In this document: piece by piece, positions 23,423-37,447 of the stretch
Layout: each line of letters starts with the position of its first letter
Position numbering within the stretch: the stretch's first letter is position 1
Source of the DNA: Membranipora membranacea
Lineage: Eukaryota; Bryozoa; Gymnolaemata; Cheilostomatida; Membraniporidae
Direction of reading: 5' to 3'
Length of the DNA: 60,000 nt
Assembly (NCBI GenBank): GCA_914767715.1
Contig: OU612066.1
Coordinates: 4,905,001-4,965,000, forward strand
Position numbers and translations under genes: made by a program
Notes under the pieces: generated by a model
What the model was told of the DNA's origin: nothing
The model's input: only the letters and a program-made list of their open reading frames with translations
Database searches by the model: none

Positions 23423-23542
23423 GTCTACGGCCATATCACGTTGAAAACGCCAGTTCTCGTCCGATCACTGAAGCTAAGCAACGTCGAGCCCAGTTAGTAC
23501 TTGGATGGGTGACCGCCTGGGAATACTGGGTGCTGTAGACTT
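23423..23542 (+). rRNA. 5S ribosomal RNA, type A, unit 21
   Basis: Standard type A gene. Unit length 1170; C-runs 7/12, same tag as unit 19. Two spacer changes: G-to-A at 23741, shared only with unit 43 among units I compared, and a private A-to-C at 23881. Confidence 0.98.
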
Positions 23543-24592
23543 TTGATTATTTTCCGTTTTTGCAACTTAAAGTCATGTTACATTCTTTGCCCTACCATCA
23601 ATATGAGCTGCTTGAAGTGAATTTTTTTGGGCTCAGTACCCCTCCCCCCCTCCCTTCCTCACTCCCCCCCCCCCCAATTATTCCCAAACGGCAGCATATG
23701 CAAGCTTGTTTCTTGCAACAAAAAAGACAACGAAAAGAGCAATTTTTGAGCAGATGAATCCAAGAAAATCCTGCGTTTCGTGTAAATCCCCATTTGAATT
23801 AGGCAGCTGCGCAGCAGCGATTCTTGGGAAGGTCAGCATAGGGGATTGCCGGCACTATGAGAGGTTTGTCCCCCATGCCACGAAGAGGATGCCGGGAAAT
23901 ATGTTAGATTGGTGCTGCATTGCTATTACTTTTGGACAATACTCTAGAAATGATAAACAGTATAGAAGCTAGCGAAACTGGAAAATTGAAGTCGGCATTA
24001 CCGGCTATTGTTATCGACAACACAAATTATGACCTTTAGGTGGTAATCCACAGTCCAGTGGTCCAGTCTAGTGCTTAGATCACTGCTGACACTGTCATAA
24101 TCAAACAAAAGAGTAACTCACCAGAGCCCGCTACTTGCTGCCAGCTTTCAACTGGCGTGTTGTACCCTGCTCTGTGAGCGCAGCGTTTAGTCCGGCAGAA
24201 TGCTAAACAATGAAGCTAAGCACGATGTCGCGTCGAAAAGATTGTTGCCACATGGTTCATGGCATGCTACAAATGTTGAGCCCAATCCCAAAAAGTCCAG
24301 CACGAATAGATGTTTCTATGAGCCATCGAACCGGGCAGGCCCTCCATCCTCAAATAAAAACAGTAGCAAAATTGGAAACTTTGAATGTGATGGAGAAGAA
24401 TTATATGTTTGATAATAGATGGTAGAAATTTTGAAGATGGAGAAGCATAATTTTTGTGTCAAGTAAAGTAACAAGTTAAAATGAGTCTAGATGAAAGACT
24501 ATAAACATGCAAAAGAAAAATAAGAGTTGCATGCACTTGTTTTGTTAATACTGCATCCAAGCATAAAACTGCCTAAATTAATCACCATAATT

Positions 24593-24712
24593 GTCTACGG
24601 CCATATCACGTTGAAAACGCCAGTTCTCGTCCGATCACTGAAGCTAAGCAACGTCGAGCCCAGTTAGTACTTGGATGGGTGACCGCCTGGGAATACTGGG
24701 TGCTGTAGACTT
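24593..24712 (+). rRNA. 5S ribosomal RNA, type A, unit 22
   Basis: Standard type A gene. Unit length 1170; C-runs 6/13. Confidence 0.98.
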
Positions 24713-25762
24713 TTGATTATTTTCCGTTTTTGCAACTTAAAGTCATGTTACATTCTTTGCCCTACCATCAATATGAGCTGCTTGAAGTGAATTTTTTTGG
24801 GCTCAGTACCCCTCCCCCCTCCCTTCCTCACTCCCCCCCCCCCCCAATTATTCCCAAACGGCAGCATATGCAAGCTTGTTTCTTGCAACAAAAAAGACAA
24901 CGAAAAGAGCGATTTTTGAGCAGATGAATCCAAGAAAATCCTGCGTTTCGTGTAAATCCCCATTTGAATTAGGCAGCTGCGCAGCAGCGATTCTTGGGAA
25001 GGTCAGCATAGGGGATTGCCGGCACTATGAGAGGTTTGTCCCCCATGCCAAGAAGAGGATGCCGGGAAATATGTTAGATTGGTGCTGCATTGCTATTACT
25101 TTTGGACAATACTCTAGAAATGATAAACAGTATAGAAGCTAGCGAAACTGGAAAATTGAAGTCGGCATTACCGGCTATTGTTATCGACAACACAAATTAT
25201 GACCTTTAGGTGGTAATCCACAGTCCAGTGGTCCAGTCTAGTGCTTAGATCACTGCTGACACTGTCATAATCAAACAAAAGAGTAACTCACCAGAGCCCG
25301 CTACTTGCTGCCAGCTTTCAACTGGCGTGTTGTACCCTGCTCTGTGAGCGCAGCGTTTAGTCCGGCAGAATGCTAAACAATGAAGCTAAGCACGATGTCG
25401 CGTCGAAAAGATTGTTGCCACATGGTTCATGGCATGCTACAAATGTTGAGCCCAATCCCAAAAAGTCCAGCACGAATAGATGTTTCTATGAGCCATCGAA
25501 CCGGGCAGGCCCTCCATCCTCAAATAAAAACAGTAGCAAAATTGGAAACTTTGAATGTGATGGAGAAGAATTATATGTTTGATAATAGATGGTAGAAATT
25601 TTGAAGATGGAGAAGCATAATTTTTGTGTCAAGTAAAGTAACAAGTTAAAATGAGTCTAGATGAAAGACTATAAACATGCAAAAGAAAAATAAGAGTTGC
25701 ATGCACTTGTTTTGTTAATACTGCATCCAAGCATAAAACTGCCTAAATTAATCACCATAATT

Positions 25763-25882
25763 GTCTACGGCCATATCACGTTGAAAACGCCAGTTCTCGT
25801 CCGATCACTGAAGCTAAGCAACGTCGAGCCCAGTTAGTACTTGGATGGGTGACCGCCTGGGAATACTGGGTGCTGTAGACTT
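25763..25882 (+). rRNA. 5S ribosomal RNA, type A, unit 23
   Basis: Standard type A gene. Unit length 1168; C-runs 6/11. Private A-to-G at 26244 removes a stop codon on the other strand and so creates longer but meaningless open frames there. Confidence 0.98.
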
Positions 25883-26930
25883 TTGATTATTTTCCGTTTT
25901 TGCAACTTAAAGTCATGTTACATTCTTTGCCCTACCATCAATATGAGCTGCTTGAAGTGAATTTTTTTGGGCTCAGTACCCCTCCCCCCTCCCTTCCTCA
26001 CTCCCCCCCCCCCAATTATTCCCAAACGGCAGCATATGCAAGCTTGTTTCTTGCAACAAAAAAGACAACGAAAAGAGCGATTTTTGAGCAGATGAATCCA
26101 AGAAAATCCTGCGTTTCGTGTAAATCCCCATTTGAATTAGGCAGCTGCGCAGCAGCGATTCTTGGGAAGGTCAGCATAGGGGATTGCCGGCACTATGAGA
26201 GGTTTGTCCCCCATGCCAAGAAGAGGATGCCGGGAAATATGTTGGATTGGTGCTGCATTGCTATTACTTTTGGACAATACTCTAGAAATGATAAACAGTA
26301 TAGAAGCTAGCGAAACTGGAAAATTGAAGTCGGCATTACCGGCTATTGTTATCGACAACACAAATTATGACCTTTAGGTGGTAATCCACAGTCCAGTGGT
26401 CCAGTCTAGTGCTTAGATCACTGCTGACACTGTCATAATCAAACAAAAGAGTAACTCACCAGAGCCCGCTACTTGCTGCCAGCTTTCAACTGGCGTGTTG
26501 TACCCTGCTCTGTGAGCGCAGCGTTTAGTCCGGCAGAATGCTAAACAATGAAGCTAAGCACGATGTCGCGTCGAAAAGATTGTTGCCACATGGTTCATGG
26601 CATGCTACAAATGTTGAGCCCAATCCCAAAAAGTCCAGCACGAATAGATGTTTCTATGAGCCATCGAACCGGGCAGGCCCTCCATCCTCAAATAAAAACA
26701 GTAGCAAAATTGGAAACTTTGAATGTGATGGAGAAGAATTATATGTTTGATAATAGATGGTAGAAATTTTGAAGATGGAGAAGCATAATTTTTGTGTCAA
26801 GTAAAGTAACAAGTTAAAATGAGTCTAGATGAAAGACTATAAACATGCAAAAGAAAAATAAGAGTTGCATGCACTTGTTTTGTTAATACTGCATCCAAGC
26901 ATAAAACTGCCTAAATTAATCACCATAATT

Positions 26931-27050
26931 GTCTACGGCCATATCACGTTGAAAACGCCAGTTCTCGTCCGATCACTGAAGCTAAGCAACGTCGAGCCCA
27001 GTTAGTACTTGGATGGGTGACCGCCTGGGAATACTGGGTGCTGTAGACTT
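26931..27050 (+). rRNA. 5S ribosomal RNA, type A, unit 24
   Basis: Standard type A gene. Unit length 1168; C-runs 6/11, same tag as unit 23 but without its 26244-type change. Confidence 0.98.
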
Positions 27051-28098
27051 TTGATTATTTTCCGTTTTTGCAACTTAAAGTCATGTTACATTCTTTGCCC
27101 TACCATCAATATGAGCTGCTTGAAGTGAATTTTTTTGGGCTCAGTACCCCTCCCCCCTCCCTTCCTCACTCCCCCCCCCCCAATTATTCCCAAACGGCAG
27201 CATATGCAAGCTTGTTTCTTGCAACAAAAAAGACAACGAAAAGAGCGATTTTTGAGCAGATGAATCCAAGAAAATCCTGCGTTTCGTGTAAATCCCCATT
27301 TGAATTAGGCAGCTGCGCAGCAGCGATTCTTGGGAAGGTCAGCATAGGGGATTGCCGGCACTATGAGAGGTTTGTCCCCCATGCCAAGAAGAGGATGCCG
27401 GGAAATATGTTAGATTGGTGCTGCATTGCTATTACTTTTGGACAATACTCTAGAAATGATAAACAGTATAGAAGCTAGCGAAACTGGAAAATTGAAGTCG
27501 GCATTACCGGCTATTGTTATCGACAACACAAATTATGACCTTTAGGTGGTAATCCACAGTCCAGTGGTCCAGTCTAGTGCTTAGATCACTGCTGACACTG
27601 TCATAATCAAACAAAAGAGTAACTCACCAGAGCCCGCTACTTGCTGCCAGCTTTCAACTGGCGTGTTGTACCCTGCTCTGTGAGCGCAGCGTTTAGTCCG
27701 GCAGAATGCTAAACAATGAAGCTAAGCACGATGTCGCGTCGAAAAGATTGTTGCCACATGGTTCATGGCATGCTACAAATGTTGAGCCCAATCCCAAAAA
27801 GTCCAGCACGAATAGATGTTTCTATGAGCCATCGAACCGGGCAGGCCCTCCATCCTCAAATAAAAACAGTAGCAAAATTGGAAACTTTGAATGTGATGGA
27901 GAAGAATTATATGTTTGATAATAGATGGTAGAAATTTTGAAGATGGAGAAGCATAATTTTTGTGTCAAGTAAAGTAACAAGTTAAAATGAGTCTAGATGA
28001 AAGACTATAAACATGCAAAAGAAAAATAAGAGTTGCATGCACTTGTTTTGTTAATACTGCATCCAAGCATAAAACTGCCTAAATTAATCACCATAATT

Positions 28099-28218
28099 GT
28101 CTACGGCCATATCACGTTGAAAACGCCAGTTCTCGTCCGATCACTGAAGCTAAGCAACGTCGAGCCCAGTTAGTACTTGGATGGGTGACCGCCTGGGAAT
28201 ACTGGGTGCTGTAGACTT
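28099..28218 (+). rRNA. 5S ribosomal RNA, type A, unit 25
   Basis: Standard type A gene. Unit length 1167; C-runs 7/9, the shortest long run in the window. Private T-to-C at 28497. Confidence 0.98.
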
Positions 28219-29265
28219 TTGATTATTTTCCGTTTTTGCAACTTAAAGTCATGTTACATTCTTTGCCCTACCATCAATATGAGCTGCTTGAAGTGAATTT
28301 TTTTGGGCTCAGTACCCCTCCCCCCCTCCCTTCCTCACTCCCCCCCCCAATTATTCCCAAACGGCAGCATATGCAAGCTTGTTTCTTGCAACAAAAAAGA
28401 CAACGAAAAGAGCGATTTTTGAGCAGATGAATCCAAGAAAATCCTGCGTTTCGTGTAAATCCCCATTTGAATTAGGCAGCTGCGCAGCAGCGATTCCTGG
28501 GAAGGTCAGCATAGGGGATTGCCGGCACTATGAGAGGTTTGTCCCCCATGCCAAGAAGAGGATGCCGGGAAATATGTTAGATTGGTGCTGCATTGCTATT
28601 ACTTTTGGACAATACTCTAGAAATGATAAACAGTATAGAAGCTAGCGAAACTGGAAAATTGAAGTCGGCATTACCGGCTATTGTTATCGACAACACAAAT
28701 TATGACCTTTAGGTGGTAATCCACAGTCCAGTGGTCCAGTCTAGTGCTTAGATCACTGCTGACACTGTCATAATCAAACAAAAGAGTAACTCACCAGAGC
28801 CCGCTACTTGCTGCCAGCTTTCAACTGGCGTGTTGTACCCTGCTCTGTGAGCGCAGCGTTTAGTCCGGCAGAATGCTAAACAATGAAGCTAAGCACGATG
28901 TCGCGTCGAAAAGATTGTTGCCACATGGTTCATGGCATGCTACAAATGTTGAGCCCAATCCCAAAAAGTCCAGCACGAATAGATGTTTCTATGAGCCATC
29001 GAACCGGGCAGGCCCTCCATCCTCAAATAAAAACAGTAGCAAAATTGGAAACTTTGAATGTGATGGAGAAGAATTATATGTTTGATAATAGATGGTAGAA
29101 ATTTTGAAGATGGAGAAGCATAATTTTTGTGTCAAGTAAAGTAACAAGTTAAAATGAGTCTAGATGAAAGACTATAAACATGCAAAAGAAAAATAAGAGT
29201 TGCATGCACTTGTTTTGTTAATACTGCATCCAAGCATAAAACTGCCTAAATTAATCACCATAATT

Positions 29266-29385
29266 GTCTACGGCCATATCACGTTGAAAACGCCAGTTCT
29301 CGTCCGATCACTGAAGCTAAGCAACGTCGAGCCCAGTTAGTACTTGGATGGGTGACCGCCTGGGAATACTGGGTGCTGTAGACTT
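29266..29385 (+). rRNA. 5S ribosomal RNA, type A, unit 26
   Basis: Standard type A gene. Unit length 1170; C-runs 6/13. Confidence 0.98.
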
Positions 29386-30435
29386 TTGATTATTTTCCGT
29401 TTTTGCAACTTAAAGTCATGTTACATTCTTTGCCCTACCATCAATATGAGCTGCTTGAAGTGAATTTTTTTGGGCTCAGTACCCCTCCCCCCTCCCTTCC
29501 TCACTCCCCCCCCCCCCCAATTATTCCCAAACGGCAGCATATGCAAGCTTGTTTCTTGCAACAAAAAAGACAACGAAAAGAGCGATTTTTGAGCAGATGA
29601 ATCCAAGAAAATCCTGCGTTTCGTGTAAATCCCCATTTGAATTAGGCAGCTGCGCAGCAGCGATTCTTGGGAAGGTCAGCATAGGGGATTGCCGGCACTA
29701 TGAGAGGTTTGTCCCCCATGCCAAGAAGAGGATGCCGGGAAATATGTTAGATTGGTGCTGCATTGCTATTACTTTTGGACAATACTCTAGAAATGATAAA
29801 CAGTATAGAAGCTAGCGAAACTGGAAAATTGAAGTCGGCATTACCGGCTATTGTTATCGACAACACAAATTATGACCTTTAGGTGGTAATCCACAGTCCA
29901 GTGGTCCAGTCTAGTGCTTAGATCACTGCTGACACTGTCATAATCAAACAAAAGAGTAACTCACCAGAGCCCGCTACTTGCTGCCAGCTTTCAACTGGCG
30001 TGTTGTACCCTGCTCTGTGAGCGCAGCGTTTAGTCCGGCAGAATGCTAAACAATGAAGCTAAGCACGATGTCGCGTCGAAAAGATTGTTGCCACATGGTT
30101 CATGGCATGCTACAAATGTTGAGCCCAATCCCAAAAAGTCCAGCACGAATAGATGTTTCTATGAGCCATCGAACCGGGCAGGCCCTCCATCCTCAAATAA
30201 AAACAGTAGCAAAATTGGAAACTTTGAATGTGATGGAGAAGAATTATATGTTTGATAATAGATGGTAGAAATTTTGAAGATGGAGAAGCATAATTTTTGT
30301 GTCAAGTAAAGTAACAAGTTAAAATGAGTCTAGATGAAAGACTATAAACATGCAAAAGAAAAATAAGAGTTGCATGCACTTGTTTTGTTAATACTGCATC
30401 CAAGCATAAAACTGCCTAAATTAATCACCATAATT

Positions 30436-30555
30436 GTCTACGGCCATATCACGTTGAAAACGCCAGTTCTCGTCCGATCACTGAAGCTAAGCAACGTCGA
30501 GCCCAGTTAGTACTTGGATGGGTGACCGCCTGGGAATACTGGGTGCTGTAGACTT
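30436..30555 (+). rRNA. 5S ribosomal RNA, type A, unit 27
   Basis: Standard type A gene. Unit length 1169; C-runs 6/12. Private G-to-T at 31551 makes a T-run in the leader before unit 28. Confidence 0.98.
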
Positions 30556-31604
30556 TTGATTATTTTCCGTTTTTGCAACTTAAAGTCATGTTACATTCTT
30601 TGCCCTACCATCAATATGAGCTGCTTGAAGTGAATTTTTTTGGGCTCAGTACCCCTCCCCCCTCCCTTCCTCACTCCCCCCCCCCCCAATTATTCCCAAA
30701 CGGCAGCATATGCAAGCTTGTTTCTTGCAACAAAAAAGACAACGAAAAGAGCGATTTTTGAGCAGATGAATCCAAGAAAATCCTGCGTTTCGTGTAAATC
30801 CCCATTTGAATTAGGCAGCTGCGCAGCAGCGATTCTTGGGAAGGTCAGCATAGGGGATTGCCGGCACTATGAGAGGTTTGTCCCCCATGCCAAGAAGAGG
30901 ATGCCGGGAAATATGTTAGATTGGTGCTGCATTGCTATTACTTTTGGACAATACTCTAGAAATGATAAACAGTATAGAAGCTAGCGAAACTGGAAAATTG
31001 AAGTCGGCATTACCGGCTATTGTTATCGACAACACAAATTATGACCTTTAGGTGGTAATCCACAGTCCAGTGGTCCAGTCTAGTGCTTAGATCACTGCTG
31101 ACACTGTCATAATCAAACAAAAGAGTAACTCACCAGAGCCCGCTACTTGCTGCCAGCTTTCAACTGGCGTGTTGTACCCTGCTCTGTGAGCGCAGCGTTT
31201 AGTCCGGCAGAATGCTAAACAATGAAGCTAAGCACGATGTCGCGTCGAAAAGATTGTTGCCACATGGTTCATGGCATGCTACAAATGTTGAGCCCAATCC
31301 CAAAAAGTCCAGCACGAATAGATGTTTCTATGAGCCATCGAACCGGGCAGGCCCTCCATCCTCAAATAAAAACAGTAGCAAAATTGGAAACTTTGAATGT
31401 GATGGAGAAGAATTATATGTTTGATAATAGATGGTAGAAATTTTGAAGATGGAGAAGCATAATTTTTGTGTCAAGTAAAGTAACAAGTTAAAATGAGTCT
31501 AGATGAAAGACTATAAACATGCAAAAGAAAAATAAGAGTTGCATGCACTTTTTTTGTTAATACTGCATCCAAGCATAAAACTGCCTAAATTAATCACCAT
31601 AATT

Positions 31605-31724
31605 GTCTACGGCCATATCACGTTGAAAACGCCAGTTCTCGTCCGATCACTGAAGCTAAGCAACGTCGAGCCCAGTTAGTACTTGGATGGGTGACCGCCT
31701 GGGAATACTGGGTGCTGTAGACTT
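31605..31724 (+). rRNA. 5S ribosomal RNA, type A, unit 28
   Basis: Standard type A gene. Unit length 1169; C-runs 8/10, a rare tag seen again only in unit 32. Private C-to-G at 32283. Confidence 0.98.
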
Positions 31725-32773
31725 TTGATTATTTTCCGTTTTTGCAACTTAAAGTCATGTTACATTCTTTGCCCTACCATCAATATGAGCTGCTTGAAGT
31801 GAATTTTTTTGGGCTCAGTACCCCTCCCCCCCCTCCCTTCCTCACTCCCCCCCCCCAATTATTCCCAAACGGCAGCATATGCAAGCTTGTTTCTTGCAAC
31901 AAAAAAGACAACGAAAAGAGCGATTTTTGAGCAGATGAATCCAAGAAAATCCTGCGTTTCGTGTAAATCCCCATTTGAATTAGGCAGCTGCGCAGCAGCG
32001 ATTCTTGGGAAGGTCAGCATAGGGGATTGCCGGCACTATGAGAGGTTTGTCCCCCATGCCAAGAAGAGGATGCCGGGAAATATGTTAGATTGGTGCTGCA
32101 TTGCTATTACTTTTGGACAATACTCTAGAAATGATAAACAGTATAGAAGCTAGCGAAACTGGAAAATTGAAGTCGGCATTACCGGCTATTGTTATCGACA
32201 ACACAAATTATGACCTTTAGGTGGTAATCCACAGTCCAGTGGTCCAGTCTAGTGCTTAGATCACTGCTGACACTGTCATAATGAAACAAAAGAGTAACTC
32301 ACCAGAGCCCGCTACTTGCTGCCAGCTTTCAACTGGCGTGTTGTACCCTGCTCTGTGAGCGCAGCGTTTAGTCCGGCAGAATGCTAAACAATGAAGCTAA
32401 GCACGATGTCGCGTCGAAAAGATTGTTGCCACATGGTTCATGGCATGCTACAAATGTTGAGCCCAATCCCAAAAAGTCCAGCACGAATAGATGTTTCTAT
32501 GAGCCATCGAACCGGGCAGGCCCTCCATCCTCAAATAAAAACAGTAGCAAAATTGGAAACTTTGAATGTGATGGAGAAGAATTATATGTTTGATAATAGA
32601 TGGTAGAAATTTTGAAGATGGAGAAGCATAATTTTTGTGTCAAGTAAAGTAACAAGTTAAAATGAGTCTAGATGAAAGACTATAAACATGCAAAAGAAAA
32701 ATAAGAGTTGCATGCACTTGTTTTGTTAATACTGCATCCAAGCATAAAACTGCCTAAATTAATCACCATAATT

Positions 32774-32893
32774 GTCTACGGCCATATCACGTTGAAAACG
32801 CCAGTTCTCGTCCGATCACTGAAGCTAAGCAACGTCGAGCCCAGTTAGTACTTGGATGGGTGACCGCCTGGGAATACTGGGTGCTGTAGACTT
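32774..32893 (+). rRNA. 5S ribosomal RNA, type A, unit 29
   Basis: Standard type A gene. Unit length 1168; C-runs 5/12, the only unit with the 5-C version. Confidence 0.98.
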
Positions 32894-33941
32894 TTGATTA
32901 TTTTCCGTTTTTGCAACTTAAAGTCATGTTACATTCTTTGCCCTACCATCAATATGAGCTGCTTGAAGTGAATTTTTTTGGGCTCAGTACCCCTCCCCCT
33001 CCCTTCCTCACTCCCCCCCCCCCCAATTATTCCCAAACGGCAGCATATGCAAGCTTGTTTCTTGCAACAAAAAAGACAACGAAAAGAGCGATTTTTGAGC
33101 AGATGAATCCAAGAAAATCCTGCGTTTCGTGTAAATCCCCATTTGAATTAGGCAGCTGCGCAGCAGCGATTCTTGGGAAGGTCAGCATAGGGGATTGCCG
33201 GCACTATGAGAGGTTTGTCCCCCATGCCAAGAAGAGGATGCCGGGAAATATGTTAGATTGGTGCTGCATTGCTATTACTTTTGGACAATACTCTAGAAAT
33301 GATAAACAGTATAGAAGCTAGCGAAACTGGAAAATTGAAGTCGGCATTACCGGCTATTGTTATCGACAACACAAATTATGACCTTTAGGTGGTAATCCAC
33401 AGTCCAGTGGTCCAGTCTAGTGCTTAGATCACTGCTGACACTGTCATAATCAAACAAAAGAGTAACTCACCAGAGCCCGCTACTTGCTGCCAGCTTTCAA
33501 CTGGCGTGTTGTACCCTGCTCTGTGAGCGCAGCGTTTAGTCCGGCAGAATGCTAAACAATGAAGCTAAGCACGATGTCGCGTCGAAAAGATTGTTGCCAC
33601 ATGGTTCATGGCATGCTACAAATGTTGAGCCCAATCCCAAAAAGTCCAGCACGAATAGATGTTTCTATGAGCCATCGAACCGGGCAGGCCCTCCATCCTC
33701 AAATAAAAACAGTAGCAAAATTGGAAACTTTGAATGTGATGGAGAAGAATTATATGTTTGATAATAGATGGTAGAAATTTTGAAGATGGAGAAGCATAAT
33801 TTTTGTGTCAAGTAAAGTAACAAGTTAAAATGAGTCTAGATGAAAGACTATAAACATGCAAAAGAAAAATAAGAGTTGCATGCACTTGTTTTGTTAATAC
33901 TGCATCCAAGCATAAAACTGCCTAAATTAATCACCATAATT

Positions 33942-34061
33942 GTCTACGGCCATATCACGTTGAAAACGCCAGTTCTCGTCCGATCACTGAAGCTAAGCAA
34001 CGTCGAGCCCAGTTAGTACTTGGATGGGTGACCGCCTGGGAATACTGGGTGCTGTAGACTT
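33942..34061 (+). rRNA. 5S ribosomal RNA, type A, unit 30
   Basis: Standard type A gene. Unit length 1168; C-runs 6/12. One C is lost just downstream of the gene near 34073 (TTTTCG instead of TTTTCCG), leaving the TTTT stop intact. Confidence 0.98.
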
Positions 34062-35109
34062 TTGATTATTTTCGTTTTTGCAACTTAAAGTCATGTTACA
34101 TTCTTTGCCCTACCATCAATATGAGCTGCTTGAAGTGAATTTTTTTGGGCTCAGTACCCCTCCCCCCTCCCTTCCTCACTCCCCCCCCCCCCAATTATTC
34201 CCAAACGGCAGCATATGCAAGCTTGTTTCTTGCAACAAAAAAGACAACGAAAAGAGCGATTTTTGAGCAGATGAATCCAAGAAAATCCTGCGTTTCGTGT
34301 AAATCCCCATTTGAATTAGGCAGCTGCGCAGCAGCGATTCTTGGGAAGGTCAGCATAGGGGATTGCCGGCACTATGAGAGGTTTGTCCCCCATGCCAAGA
34401 AGAGGATGCCGGGAAATATGTTAGATTGGTGCTGCATTGCTATTACTTTTGGACAATACTCTAGAAATGATAAACAGTATAGAAGCTAGCGAAACTGGAA
34501 AATTGAAGTCGGCATTACCGGCTATTGTTATCGACAACACAAATTATGACCTTTAGGTGGTAATCCACAGTCCAGTGGTCCAGTCTAGTGCTTAGATCAC
34601 TGCTGACACTGTCATAATCAAACAAAAGAGTAACTCACCAGAGCCCGCTACTTGCTGCCAGCTTTCAACTGGCGTGTTGTACCCTGCTCTGTGAGCGCAG
34701 CGTTTAGTCCGGCAGAATGCTAAACAATGAAGCTAAGCACGATGTCGCGTCGAAAAGATTGTTGCCACATGGTTCATGGCATGCTACAAATGTTGAGCCC
34801 AATCCCAAAAAGTCCAGCACGAATAGATGTTTCTATGAGCCATCGAACCGGGCAGGCCCTCCATCCTCAAATAAAAACAGTAGCAAAATTGGAAACTTTG
34901 AATGTGATGGAGAAGAATTATATGTTTGATAATAGATGGTAGAAATTTTGAAGATGGAGAAGCATAATTTTTGTGTCAAGTAAAGTAACAAGTTAAAATG
35001 AGTCTAGATGAAAGACTATAAACATGCAAAAGAAAAATAAGAGTTGCATGCACTTGTTTTGTTAATACTGCATCCAAGCATAAAACTGCCTAAATTAATC
35101 ACCATAATT

Positions 35110-35229
35110 GTCTACGGCCATATCACGTTGAAAACGCCAGTTCTCGTCCGATCACTGAAGCTAAGCAACGTCGAGCCCAGTTAGTACTTGGATGGGTGAC
35201 CGCCTGGGAATACTGGGTGCTGTAGACTT
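35110..35229 (+). rRNA. 5S ribosomal RNA, type A, unit 31
   Basis: Standard type A gene. Unit length 1169; C-runs 6/12. Private A-to-C at 35671. Confidence 0.98.
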
Positions 35230-36278
35230 TTGATTATTTTCCGTTTTTGCAACTTAAAGTCATGTTACATTCTTTGCCCTACCATCAATATGAGCTGCTT
35301 GAAGTGAATTTTTTTGGGCTCAGTACCCCTCCCCCCTCCCTTCCTCACTCCCCCCCCCCCCAATTATTCCCAAACGGCAGCATATGCAAGCTTGTTTCTT
35401 GCAACAAAAAAGACAACGAAAAGAGCGATTTTTGAGCAGATGAATCCAAGAAAATCCTGCGTTTCGTGTAAATCCCCATTTGAATTAGGCAGCTGCGCAG
35501 CAGCGATTCTTGGGAAGGTCAGCATAGGGGATTGCCGGCACTATGAGAGGTTTGTCCCCCATGCCAAGAAGAGGATGCCGGGAAATATGTTAGATTGGTG
35601 CTGCATTGCTATTACTTTTGGACAATACTCTAGAAATGATAAACAGTATAGAAGCTAGCGAAACTGGAAACTTGAAGTCGGCATTACCGGCTATTGTTAT
35701 CGACAACACAAATTATGACCTTTAGGTGGTAATCCACAGTCCAGTGGTCCAGTCTAGTGCTTAGATCACTGCTGACACTGTCATAATCAAACAAAAGAGT
35801 AACTCACCAGAGCCCGCTACTTGCTGCCAGCTTTCAACTGGCGTGTTGTACCCTGCTCTGTGAGCGCAGCGTTTAGTCCGGCAGAATGCTAAACAATGAA
35901 GCTAAGCACGATGTCGCGTCGAAAAGATTGTTGCCACATGGTTCATGGCATGCTACAAATGTTGAGCCCAATCCCAAAAAGTCCAGCACGAATAGATGTT
36001 TCTATGAGCCATCGAACCGGGCAGGCCCTCCATCCTCAAATAAAAACAGTAGCAAAATTGGAAACTTTGAATGTGATGGAGAAGAATTATATGTTTGATA
36101 ATAGATGGTAGAAATTTTGAAGATGGAGAAGCATAATTTTTGTGTCAAGTAAAGTAACAAGTTAAAATGAGTCTAGATGAAAGACTATAAACATGCAAAA
36201 GAAAAATAAGAGTTGCATGCACTTGTTTTGTTAATACTGCATCCAAGCATAAAACTGCCTAAATTAATCACCATAATT

Positions 36279-36398
36279 GTCTACGGCCATATCACGTTGA
36301 AAACGCCAGTTCTCGTCCGATCACTGAAGCTAAGCAACGTCGAGCCCAGTTAGTACTTGGATGGGTGACCGCCTGGGAATACTGGGTGCTGTAGACTT
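36279..36398 (+). rRNA. 5S ribosomal RNA, type A, unit 32
   Basis: Standard type A gene. Unit length 1169; C-runs 8/10, same rare tag as unit 28 four units earlier but without its 32283-type change. Confidence 0.98.
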
Positions 36399-37447
36399 TT
36401 GATTATTTTCCGTTTTTGCAACTTAAAGTCATGTTACATTCTTTGCCCTACCATCAATATGAGCTGCTTGAAGTGAATTTTTTTGGGCTCAGTACCCCTC
36501 CCCCCCCTCCCTTCCTCACTCCCCCCCCCCAATTATTCCCAAACGGCAGCATATGCAAGCTTGTTTCTTGCAACAAAAAAGACAACGAAAAGAGCGATTT
36601 TTGAGCAGATGAATCCAAGAAAATCCTGCGTTTCGTGTAAATCCCCATTTGAATTAGGCAGCTGCGCAGCAGCGATTCTTGGGAAGGTCAGCATAGGGGA
36701 TTGCCGGCACTATGAGAGGTTTGTCCCCCATGCCAAGAAGAGGATGCCGGGAAATATGTTAGATTGGTGCTGCATTGCTATTACTTTTGGACAATACTCT
36801 AGAAATGATAAACAGTATAGAAGCTAGCGAAACTGGAAAATTGAAGTCGGCATTACCGGCTATTGTTATCGACAACACAAATTATGACCTTTAGGTGGTA
36901 ATCCACAGTCCAGTGGTCCAGTCTAGTGCTTAGATCACTGCTGACACTGTCATAATCAAACAAAAGAGTAACTCACCAGAGCCCGCTACTTGCTGCCAGC
37001 TTTCAACTGGCGTGTTGTACCCTGCTCTGTGAGCGCAGCGTTTAGTCCGGCAGAATGCTAAACAATGAAGCTAAGCACGATGTCGCGTCGAAAAGATTGT
37101 TGCCACATGGTTCATGGCATGCTACAAATGTTGAGCCCAATCCCAAAAAGTCCAGCACGAATAGATGTTTCTATGAGCCATCGAACCGGGCAGGCCCTCC
37201 ATCCTCAAATAAAAACAGTAGCAAAATTGGAAACTTTGAATGTGATGGAGAAGAATTATATGTTTGATAATAGATGGTAGAAATTTTGAAGATGGAGAAG
37301 CATAATTTTTGTGTCAAGTAAAGTAACAAGTTAAAATGAGTCTAGATGAAAGACTATAAACATGCAAAAGAAAAATAAGAGTTGCATGCACTTGTTTTGT
37401 TAATACTGCATCCAAGCATAAAACTGCCTAAATTAATCACCATAATT

